In this document: piece by piece, positions 1 through 6,838 of the stretch
Position numbering within the stretch: the stretch's first letter is position 1
How the letters are laid out: each line of letters opens with the position of its first letter
Origin: a virus
Length of the DNA stretch: 43,450 nucleotides
IMG/VR virus record: IMGVR_UViG_3300029258_003405
Coordinates: 1-43,450 of that record
Direction: 5' to 3' (one strand)
Translations under genes and position numbers: made by a program
Notes under the pieces: model-generated
What the model was told of the DNA's origin: nothing
Database searches by the model: none
What the model saw: only the letters and a program-made list of their open reading frames with translations

Positions 1-12
1 GCACTGCTCATC

Positions 13-3000
13 TTGGACGGGGGGAGGGCACGCGCTGTCCGTATTAAAGCGAGGAACGCGGAGGAGGCCAGGAGAATCGCGTTTCGCGAATTGGGTGCAG
101 CAGAGGTTGTATTGCTGGAGGCGGCGTACAGGGGGGAGGTGACTGTCTTCAGGCGCACGGAGATAATGCGTGCCATGTCCTCTTCTCAGGCCTCAAAAGA
201 TGAGGCGGCGCAGCTCGTTTCTCCTAATGGAACTCTGGTTGAAAAGGCGTTGTCGCCCACGGACCCCGTGGACAACAAGATCATCAGTGACAGGTTAGCC
301 GGACAGTTGCTCTACGCGGAACGTAAACTTCTGGGGCCGAAGCTGGAGCAATATGTGAGGCAGCTCAATGTGGACTGGCCGAACCTCACTCCGGCGCAGC
401 TCAGTGAACAATTCGCCAAGGTTCGCACAGGGGTTAGAGGATTGCTCGGAGCTAGCTCTAGAGACATGTTGCCTACATGGCAAGCCCGCACGGAGGTTAC
501 GGTCAGCGGAGTGGTAAGCGGCACGAAGAAGGTAATGCAGACCAACTTCTTGCCGCAGATCGCAACGTCACTGTCGCAACCTAACCGCCAGGTTATCGAG
601 CAGATCTCAGCACAGCAAGGGTTCTTCATGCGGGATGCAGCCGGATTCCGTTCGGATCAAATCACGGCAGCCGGAAGACGTGTTGTGCAGGACGGGCTGA
701 AGCAGGGACTGGGCCGCAATCAGATCGCTGACAACCTCGCGAAACAATTACCTCAGGCATGGCAGAAGTACGGGAGAAATTACTTTCGCACAGTGGCCGC
801 AGTGTCCGTAAACCGAGCACGTTCATACGGTGAGATCTCAGGGTACACCGAGGCAGGAATCGAGCAGCTCGAGGTTCAGGCAGTACTGGACGAGAGAACT
901 ACAGATATATGTTTTGCTGCCGGCACAATGGTGTTGACGCCAAGGGGGGGGCGTCCGATAGAGCTGATAAATCAAGGGGATGAGGTCATAACAGGTCTTG
1001 GAATGAGGCGCAAGGTGAAGGCTGCAATGAGACGGACAACGAATGGTATACTTGAGTTGCTATTGTCGTCCGGTCGTCGCATAATGGTAACCGAGAATCA
1101 TCCAATACTCATGCCCGGAGGATGGATACCGGCGCGTGAACTTAGTGAAGGAGATAAGGTTGCCGGCGAAAGGACAATTCACAGCGGTGATGGTAGACTG
1201 CAAATGCCTCAATTGCGGAAAGCAATTCCGTACACGAGAGATATACACAAAACGTGGCGGCGGAAAGTATTGTTCGCAAGAATGCTGGCGCGGGCATCAG
1301 CGGAGGGGAAGAAGCAAGGCGTACTACGAACGGGTATGTCAAAAGTGCAAAAAAACATTCCGCGTAAGACCTTCCAGCATAGAGAAAGAACGTCGGTACT
1401 GTTCAATAGAATGTCGGCGAAATCGAGCAGATGTCAATTGCAGCACATGTGGGGAAACCTTTACAGTATCGATGAGCAGAAAAGAAACGGCGAAGTATTG
1501 CTCAATCGCATGTCGCGAACGCGGAAGAGAAATGACCAATGCCGAGAGATGGACAGCAGAGGCTTTAACCCAGGCTGGCTGGAAGTGGGAAAGAGAAAAG
1601 GGAATAGGCCGGTTTTCAGTGGATTTCATTGTGGAGGAATTGGGGTTGGCCATAGAGGTAGACGGAGAATATTGGCACGACAAGGCGATGGAGGCGAATC
1701 CTCGGCGCTACGATTCGGAAAGACGAAAAGAATCCGCGATAAAAGATCTGGGATTAAAGCTGATCAGGATAGACGGTGTCGTTTTGAAAAAAGCCCGAGG
1801 CAAATCGCAGCGGACAGCATTCGTGTTGAGCACTATATCAAAGGCGTTAGCAGTTGGCTCGAAGTAGTATCAGTCAAAAAGATCACAGGTGAGTTTACGG
1901 TCTACAACCTGAGCGTTGAAGATGACCCGACATATATTGCCGAAGGTGTGATAGTTCACAATTGCCGTTGCCTTGACGGTCAGATTATTGACACGAATCT
2001 TGCGAGCCAACAGGTTCTCAACGCGGCCTCGGTTAGACAGCCGGAGGACATCTTTGATGCTTCACCTTTTTTGAAGGAGAAAGTCGACCAGAACACGGGC
2101 ACAAAGTCTCTTGTGACAACCAATAACGGCACCAAGATCGCAGAGGTTACGCGCTCCGGTTATGGCCGAGTGGATGACCGCGGTCAGTTTAATAGAACCG
2201 TGGCGAATAACCAGTTAACGGACCACAACATCGGCCCACCCCCGTATCATCACCTGTGCCGTTCGTGGACGGTGCCAGTCTCAAGCACGGTCCAAGTTCC
2301 AAGGGGACAAGTGCCCAGGGCAGGCGGGACAACCCCACCGCTACCCCCGAGGATTGTCCCGAAAGGTGGACGCATTCCGCCAGGTGTTGGTCCGCGACCC
2401 CAGGTGGCTGGGCCGAATCCGACGCCAACAAATCCGAAGCCGACTGGGGAGCCAGACCCGATAGAGAGATACCCCTTTACTGGTGACTTCACTGGGGCGA
2501 CATCTTTGAGTCCGAGTCATTTCAGAGGTACCATCGGCAGGAATTTGAAGAATGCAGCCGTTTATCAGGAATATAGATTTGATCCGGTAACACGGGCAAT
2601 CAGAGCTTCGGGCAAAGATAAAATAGTCCCAAGGCTCACCCGAGAGCAGAGCCTTGCAGGCAAAAGACCTCTCGCGAACCTTTCTAAAAAACTAATATTG
2701 CCGAAGGATGTTTCTGGGGTTCGACTGTATGTTGAGAGGTTGGATCAATTTGCAATCAGGGAGGTTATCTTAGCCGAGTCAAGCCAGCTTCCGGCACGTA
2801 GAATTTATTCAATGAATTCCGTAAGAACCAACACTAACTATTACCTAAAATTCAATGGGGACAAAAAACGTGCAGCATCCTCATATTTAAAGAAGCTCCG
2901 TTCGGCGACTACCCCAAAGCATATCAAGGATGCAATCGCAGGGTTGGAAAAAAAAGGATACGTGCAAGGCACACATAGCTCCAAAGATGTTTTGTTTGGT

Positions 3001-4086
3001 GACACTAAAAGACCGATGAAACCTAAACCAGCCCCCAAGAAACCTAGGCCGGAGAAGAAACCGGAGAAGAAACCAATTACTAGTCCCACTGTACAGCCAA
3101 AACCAAAACCAAAAGTTCATAGGGTTACCCCAACTGGCCAGCTCGAACCCAAGCCGAAACGCAAGCCAAGGGCAAAGCCGGTGAGTGAAACACCCCCCAA
3201 GCCATCCCCCGGAGGGGCCAAAGACTATTCTCAATACGGGTTACTCGACGAGAAAACTCATTCCCTTATTGAACAAGTGCAAACCAGGGCAAAGATGGAA
3301 GCTGCTCGTATTTCTGATGCACTAAAAGCTGCCGAGGCGAAGTTCCCAAAAGGGCTTAGTGCACGGAAGCGAAAACATTTGAAGGCTAGGTCACTTAGGG
3401 ATTTTATAAAAGCTGACACGGGCCCTGTTGAAAAGTTCACTAGCGCTAAGGTAAAAAAATTCCAGACCAAAGAGTTGGGGGGATATTCAAAGGACTCTCT
3501 CGAAGCGGTGGCCCAGCGCAATGCCGCAAAAGGTTCCATGGAGCTTAAGAGGGGTTTTCGTGCATCGCAGGTCCGTCTCAAAGAAGTGTCGAGCAAGCGA
3601 GTGGCAGAATTGATGAATGACTCAAATAGTTTTTTGAGCCAACGCATGGTGGATGCTGCAAAAAAAAATGGGCTGCCCAGAGTTTACGAGGCGACACACA
3701 CAACGGGTGGTGCTTTCTATCTTGATTCGGTGAATGCAATAGTCCTTCCAGCGACTGACTACAGGGGAATGACACAAGTCTTCCGCCATGAGTACAACCA
3801 CTTTATGGATGTGCTTGGCAAGTGTGACAAGGCTGCTGCGAAGTGGAGAAGGTTAAATCAGACAGGTTCGACGATAACCCATCCGGGGGGGTATGATTAT
3901 GTGAAGGGCAAATGGGGAGATGTTTATACAGGCAGGGTTTACAAACACACTGGAACAGAGGTGAACTCAACCATAGCGGAGACACTGGAGCAGTGGCGCG
4001 GGGGTGACATGCTGCGTGCATATAACGCAAACCCAGAACACTTGGGACATTATTTAGCCCAGGCGAAAGGCTCGTTTTTACCATGA
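13..4086 (+). CDS. Minor head (Mu gpF-like) protein with intein and C-terminal HExxH domain
   Basis: This is a head morphogenesis protein that probably sits near the portal inside the capsid. Residues about 70-300 plus the segment after the intein form the Mu protein F-like domain. Its hallmark motif DERTTDI is split from CRCLDGQ by an intein (residues 300-650), so splicing would turn 1357 residues into 1006. After residue about 720 come a Pro-rich linker, an unrecognised domain (about 830-970), a second Pro/Lys-rich linker (about 1000-1060) and a C-terminal domain with HEYNH at 1259-1263, a zinc-metallopeptidase-type HExxH, with acidic residues downstream in AETLE. The extension is AT-richer than the head domain. 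The listed start is TTG at 13, but the frame is open to base 1, so the true start may lie outside the window. The gpF-like call is firm. The peptidase function is inferred from the motif only. Confidence 0.8.
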   Translation: MDGGRARAVRIKARNAEEARRIAFRELGAAEVVLLEAAYRGEVTVFRRTEIMRAMSSSQASKDEAAQLVSPNGTLVEKALSPTDPVDNKIISDRLAGQLLYAERKLLGPKLEQYVRQLNVDWPNLTPAQLSEQFAKVRTGVRGLLGASSRDMLPTWQARTEVTVSGVVSGTKKVMQTNFLPQIATSLSQPNRQVIEQISAQQGFFMRDAAGFRSDQITAAGRRVVQDGLKQGLGRNQIADNLAKQLPQAWQKYGRNYFRTVAAVSVNRARSYGEISGYTEAGIEQLEVQAVLDERTTDICFAAGTMVLTPRGGRPIELINQGDEVITGLGMRRKVKAAMRRTTNGILELLLSSGRRIMVTENHPILMPGGWIPARELSEGDKVAGERTIHSGDGRLQMPQLRKAIPYTRDIHKTWRRKVLFARMLARASAEGKKQGVLRTGMSKVQKNIPRKTFQHRERTSVLFNRMSAKSSRCQLQHMWGNLYSIDEQKRNGEVLLNRMSRTRKRNDQCREMDSRGFNPGWLEVGKRKGNRPVFSGFHCGGIGVGHRGRRRILARQGDGGESSALRFGKTKRIRDKRSGIKADQDRRCRFEKSPRQIAADSIRVEHYIKGVSSWLEVVSVKKITGEFTVYNLSVEDDPTYIAEGVIVHNCRCLDGQIIDTNLASQQVLNAASVRQPEDIFDASPFLKEKVDQNTGTKSLVTTNNGTKIAEVTRSGYGRVDDRGQFNRTVANNQLTDHNIGPPPYHHLCRSWTVPVSSTVQVPRGQVPRAGGTTPPLPPRIVPKGGRIPPGVGPRPQVAGPNPTPTNPKPTGEPDPIERYPFTGDFTGATSLSPSHFRGTIGRNLKNAAVYQEYRFDPVTRAIRASGKDKIVPRLTREQSLAGKRPLANLSKKLILPKDVSGVRLYVERLDQFAIREVILAESSQLPARRIYSMNSVRTNTNYYLKFNGDKKRAASSYLKKLRSATTPKHIKDAIAGLEKKGYVQGTHSSKDVLFGDTKRPMKPKPAPKKPRPEKKPEKKPITSPTVQPKPKPKVHRVTPTGQLEPKPKRKPRAKPVSETPPKPSPGGAKDYSQYGLLDEKTHSLIEQVQTRAKMEAARISDALKAAEAKFPKGLSARKRKHLKARSLRDFIKADTGPVEKFTSAKVKKFQTKELGGYSKDSLEAVAQRNAAKGSMELKRGFRASQVRLKEVSSKRVAELMNDSNSFLSQRMVDAAKKNGLPRVYEATHTTGGAFYLDSVNAIVLPATDYRGMTQVFRHEYNHFMDVLGKCDKAAAKWRRLNQTGSTITHPGGYDYVKGKWGDVYTGRVYKHTGTEVNSTIAETLEQWRGGDMLRAYNANPEHLGHYLAQAKGSFLP
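910..1962 (+). mobile_element. Intein inside the minor head protein
   Basis: This is a self-splicing protein element of about 351 residues (host residues 300-650). It begins with Cys300 in CFAAGTMVL (block A). It has a block B TxxH motif, TENH at 360-363, followed by a G-D-V turn (EGDKV). It ends with VYNLSVEDDPTYIAEG (block F) and the terminal His649-Asn650, followed by Cys651 as the +1 extein nucleophile. All residues needed for class 1 splicing are visible. The recognisable splicing parts total only about 125 residues (910-1170 and 1855-1962). The roughly 225 codons between them are basic, low-complexity and unlike any intein block, because that DNA codes for a homing endonuclease in another frame. 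Insertion within the most conserved motif of the host domain is typical of inteins. Confidence 0.93.
1190..1867 (+). CDS. Zinc-finger Vsr-like homing endonuclease, nested out of frame in the intein
   Basis: This is a DNA endonuclease expected to cut intein-less alleles of the head gene and so drive homing. Three zinc fingers of the form CxxC-x16-18-CxxxC occupy the first half. The second half is a PD-(D/E)XK fold of the Vsr/DUF559/EDxHD type: a Glu in the TAEALTQAG helix, VDFIV, then AIEVDGEYWHD, YDSERR and a final LGLKLIRIDG. Its frame is +1 relative to the intein, and it fills the place where an in-frame endonuclease domain usually lies. ATG 1190 directly precedes the first finger. GTG 1187, TTG 1160 (with AAGGAGA 5 bases upstream) and GTG 1136 are alternatives. 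It stops at 1867, just before the C-terminal splicing blocks. Family assignment is strong. Expression from an internal start is inference. Confidence 0.85.
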   Translation: MVDCKCLNCGKQFRTREIYTKRGGGKYCSQECWRGHQRRGRSKAYYERVCQKCKKTFRVRPSSIEKERRYCSIECRRNRADVNCSTCGETFTVSMSRKETAKYCSIACRERGREMTNAERWTAEALTQAGWKWEREKGIGRFSVDFIVEELGLAIEVDGEYWHDKAMEANPRRYDSERRKESAIKDLGLKLIRIDGVVLKKARGKSQRTAFVLSTISKALAVGSK

Positions 4087-4457
4087 TCGGAAAATTGCCG
4101 ATTTTAAACAAGGGGGGGGAGCAGGTTGCAACCCTCCGTTGGAAGGGAACCGTTTGGTCCGGCAAAGGGGAATGGATGTGGTTCAAAGACAAGGATACAG
4201 AGAAAAAAATCCTAAATGCAGTGAAGGTGAACGCGGAATTAAAAGGGCAGAATTTTTCAGATATGATGAGTGATGCCAGGTGGGTGAAGGGTTGGCAGGG
4301 TTTTTCTGGTTGGTATCAGGCATTAAATCTGGCGCTCCCTGCATTTGGAATGCAGATCGACGACAAAAATATTGTGTGGCCACTCAAGCCAATTGAGGGG
4401 CCGGAACAGGATTTTGATCCGGAAAGGGCACAGGGCACTGAAAACGGTATAAGTTGA
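4083..4457 (+). CDS. Hypothetical protein translationally coupled to the head protein
   Basis: A 124-residue protein I do not recognise. Its ATG overlaps the stop of the head gene (ATGA), so the two are probably translated together. It is rich in Trp and Lys, has no membrane segment and no signal peptide, and ends in an acidic tail. Base composition is AT-rich like the C-terminal extension of the preceding gene (23 of 60 G+C in 4201-4260) and unlike the earlier head domain. A G8 tract at 4112-4119 lies early in the frame. Position and composition suggest it travelled with the metallopeptidase-like extension, possibly as a partner. That is inference from context only. Confidence 0.7.
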   Translation: MIGKLPILNKGGEQVATLRWKGTVWSGKGEWMWFKDKDTEKKILNAVKVNAELKGQNFSDMMSDARWVKGWQGFSGWYQALNLALPAFGMQIDDKNIVWPLKPIEGPEQDFDPERAQGTENGIS

Positions 4458-4482
4458 CAGTGCCTCTGTAGCGATGTAGGTT
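4454..4482 (+). promoter_or_regulatory. Candidate promoter, weak -10
   Basis: A perfect TTGACA at 4454-4459 overlaps the stop codon of the preceding gene. It is followed after 17 bases by TAGGTT (4477-4482), which matches only three of six -10 positions. It lies just upstream of the ATG at 4490, whose own ribosome site is weak. A chance match is quite possible. Confidence 0.2.
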
Positions 4483-4489
4483 TAAAAGA

Positions 4490-4855
4490 ATGGAACTAAT
4501 AATCCCTAGCCAACACAAGTCTGGCGACCGCTCCTTTGCCGAGCTGTTATTGTCGCCGCAACAAACACTGAGGGCACGACAAATGTTCGCCAAGTGTTTA
4601 AAGAAATCCTTTGACGAGGATGAGCGGCGACACGGGAAACCATTTAGGGACAGGGTACAGACACGGGACGAGATGAAACGGCGTGCTTTGATAATGGCAC
4701 ACTGGTTTCGTATTTTCCGAGGGGACTTGGGCTACTCAATGGCACGGTGCGAGGCCGAGATGTACAACGCCCTCCGGAGTGAAATTGACGGTGAACTGTA
4801 CACACCGCCATCGACTGACAGGTCGTTCGGTGTGCCGGAAGGAGAACTACTATGA
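4490..4855 (+). CDS. Hypothetical head-region protein
   Basis: A 121-residue protein of unknown role. It looks soluble and mostly helical, rich in Arg, Glu and Met, with a segment ALIMAHWFRIFRGDLGYSMA in the middle. No motif I know is present. The ribosome site is poor (AGG about 11 bases upstream of the ATG). The stop overlaps the ATG of the next gene (ATGA at 4852), which supports it as a genuine operon member. It lies between the minor head protein and the acidic repeat/protease group, so a head-assembly role is likely but not shown. Confidence 0.7.
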   Translation: MELIIPSQHKSGDRSFAELLLSPQQTLRARQMFAKCLKKSFDEDERRHGKPFRDRVQTRDEMKRRALIMAHWFRIFRGDLGYSMARCEAEMYNALRSEIDGELYTPPSTDRSFGVPEGELL

Positions 4856-5778
4856 ACAAGAAATTCCTGGAAATCGTGGCACGCCAGACAGAGCTCGCCA
4901 TGAAGGTCGCAGCCGGCAAAGCATCCGACGAGGAAATCGCCGAGCTGAAAAAGTTAACCACTGCTGTCAAGGCCGCAACCGAGCCGACCGAGCCAGCCAA
5001 GACAACGCTGAAGACCATGACCTTGGCCGAGTACAAGGAGTGGCATGATGGCGCAGTCAAGGTTGTAGAGGAGAAGGGCGACAGCGAGCTGCTTGCAATA
5101 GTGAAACGCAACCTGGCAGCGGTGAAAAGCCAAGACGTGACGGATTCCGAAGGGGTTGTAGCGGTTGAGGTGCCTTTGGAGAAATCCGAAGAGGACAAGA
5201 TTGCCGCATTGGAAGCTCGCATTGCCGAATTGGAAGCCAAGGGGGCGGACACTGACACCGACACCGACACCGACGCTGACGCCGACGCTGACGCCGACAG
5301 TGACGCTGATGCTGACACGGATGCCGACGACACCAACAAGGGCGACAAACCAACAGCCCAGGCTCTTGCCTTGGAGGCGATTGACACACTCCTCGTTAAG
5401 TACGAGAAAATCAAGAAGCTTATCGAGTCAGGCTCTCTCACACGTGACGAGATTGATGAGATATGGGAGGGTGACTGGAGACTCAAGGATGTCATTGTGC
5501 AGGGTGCTGAAATTCTCAAGAAGACAATAGAGCTTAAAGAGGCTATTGAGACTTGTACAATTGAACTCGAAAAGCTCGCCAAGGAAGAAGATGACACCGA
5601 CGGCGACACCGACGACGATGGTGAAGGTGACGGCGAAGAGGGTGCGGGCGAGCCAGAAGGCACCAGCAAGGGTGACGAGCCGTCTCCCTGGCTATCCGGT
5701 GGGGACATGTCACCGAGGGCCTCCGCTGATGAGCAGCTAGCTGCCATCAACAAGAACAAGAACAAGCACGGCTACTAG
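4852..5778 (+). CDS. Acidic repeat protein, candidate prohead core/scaffold component
   Basis: A 308-residue, strongly acidic protein. The N-terminus is helical (residues 1-130, including a short coiled coil IAALEARIAELEAK). Next comes an alternating Asp-Thr/Asp-Ala tract of about 28 residues, a second helical block (about 165-250), a second Asp-rich stretch and a Gly/Ser/Pro tail. It sits immediately upstream of the prohead protease, where core or scaffold proteins are often encoded. Highly acidic helical proteins are common among those. No sequence family is recognised, so the role rests on position and composition. A strong GGAGAA site precedes the ATG. Confidence 0.75.
   Translation: MNKKFLEIVARQTELAMKVAAGKASDEEIAELKKLTTAVKAATEPTEPAKTTLKTMTLAEYKEWHDGAVKVVEEKGDSELLAIVKRNLAAVKSQDVTDSEGVVAVEVPLEKSEEDKIAALEARIAELEAKGADTDTDTDTDADADADADSDADADTDADDTNKGDKPTAQALALEAIDTLLVKYEKIKKLIESGSLTRDEIDEIWEGDWRLKDVIVQGAEILKKTIELKEAIETCTIELEKLAKEEDDTDGDTDDDGEGDGEEGAGEPEGTSKGDEPSPWLSGGDMSPRASADEQLAAINKNKNKHGY
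5248..5332 (+). repeat. Imperfect GACRCY-type hexanucleotide repeat coding (Asp-Thr/Ala)n
   Basis: About 14 tandem six-base units (GACACC, GACGCT, GACGCC and variants) encode alternating Asp with Thr, Ala or Ser. The first units are nearly identical, which suggests recent slippage expansion. Because the unit is six bases, changes in copy number keep the frame open. Confidence 0.85.
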
Positions 5779-5799
5779 ATCCCAGCGAGGAGGTGACCC

Positions 5800-6825
5800 G
5801 TGGAAATCGGTATCTTCACGTCGACCCGAGAAAACGACGATGGCGCTCCCATCTCCTTCTTTGGTTACAACGATGAGACTATTCTCGCAGCGTTGTACAA
5901 AGCAGCAGGTGCCATTACTGGGCCTGGTTTAACCAACTACGATCCTGAAGCCGGGATGAGTGTCCAAAAGGTCGGCGAGGTACGGATAGAACCTGTCGAT
6001 GACAGTGCTGTTTATGTCGTTCAGGCAGATGGGGCGGAGAAGCCTGAAGGAGGGCGAACCCCATCGGGTGCCAACGGTACATGGACAGTTCAGTCACTCA
6101 TTTTCAGCAAGGACAACTTCTCGTTGGCAGAAGCTCGAAAGTGGGTAAAGGATCATGACGGGTTCGGAGACTACGGTGCAGACGAAACAAGCACCTCCTA
6201 TCGATTCCGACAATATGATCCTCAATACTTTTCCGAGTATCGGACCATTACCATAGACACGGGCATCAGCGCGGCCTATGGCAAAATCGACAAGGACACG
6301 GAACGCACCGCTGACGACGCCAAGAAAGAGCTGGAGGCCAGCATCACGCGCTGGGAAGCTGTGCACAATGTCAATAAGGCGATCATGGCCGGAGGCCTCA
6401 AGGTACTCGCTGGCTCCGCCATAGTGAACAAGGCCGAAGATGGGGAAGAGGAACGGTTCGTTATGAGCCTGGTACTCGAGCCCAATGACGGCAAAGACGG
6501 GGCCCCTTTAAAGCCCGACACCCAGGGCGACATCTATTCAGCTGCCGATGTACGGAAGGCCGCGCACAGTTGGATGGAATTTTACGGAGCAATGGATCTG
6601 CAACACTCGTGGAAGGCACTCGGAAAAGAGAAGGTCAGACCACTTGAGTGCTCTCTTGCCCCATGCGATTTCAAACTCGGCGAGGGCGACAATGCATATG
6701 ACGTCATAAAGGGCACCTGGCTCCTTGCCGTCCGCGTGGTCGACGATGAGCTTTGGAAGCAAGTCAAGGCTGGAGAGATAGGTGCATATTCAATCGGAGG
6801 TACTGCCGTCCGAGAGGAAGTTTAG
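5800..6825 (+). CDS. Prohead maturation protease, XkdF-like (S78-type)
   Basis: A serine protease expected to cleave scaffold and capsid proteins during prohead maturation. The C-terminal half carries the family pattern of the XkdF-like domain (Peptidase_S78_2). LEPNDG...DTQGD is followed by ADVRKAAHSW, then AMDLQHS with the candidate catalytic His269, then KGTWLLAVRVVDDELW and KAGEIGAYSIGG with the candidate nucleophile Ser331. The N-terminal 200 residues contain the FSLAEARKWVKDH segment that accompanies such proteases in phage. The start is GTG at 5800, chosen because GAGGAGGTGA lies 4-5 bases upstream. The order protease, scaffold, capsid around it is standard. Confidence 0.9.
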   Translation: MEIGIFTSTRENDDGAPISFFGYNDETILAALYKAAGAITGPGLTNYDPEAGMSVQKVGEVRIEPVDDSAVYVVQADGAEKPEGGRTPSGANGTWTVQSLIFSKDNFSLAEARKWVKDHDGFGDYGADETSTSYRFRQYDPQYFSEYRTITIDTGISAAYGKIDKDTERTADDAKKELEASITRWEAVHNVNKAIMAGGLKVLAGSAIVNKAEDGEEERFVMSLVLEPNDGKDGAPLKPDTQGDIYSAADVRKAAHSWMEFYGAMDLQHSWKALGKEKVRPLECSLAPCDFKLGEGDNAYDVIKGTWLLAVRVVDDELWKQVKAGEIGAYSIGGTAVREEV

Positions 6826-6838
6826 CAGGAGGATTATC

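Noticed and set aside
944-951. G8 run as a slippage route into the endonuclease frame
   Set aside because: The frame entered by losing one G meets a TAG within three codons, so slippage there cannot reach the endonuclease.
5165-5530. Thr/Pro-rich open frame inside the acidic repeat gene
   Set aside because: The six-base repeat keeps all frames open. There is no start site or domain.
4644-5765. Antisense open frame of 373 codons rich in Ser
   Set aside because: It is the complement of the acidic Asp-repeat gene. The Ser/Ala pattern mirrors GAC/GAA codons.
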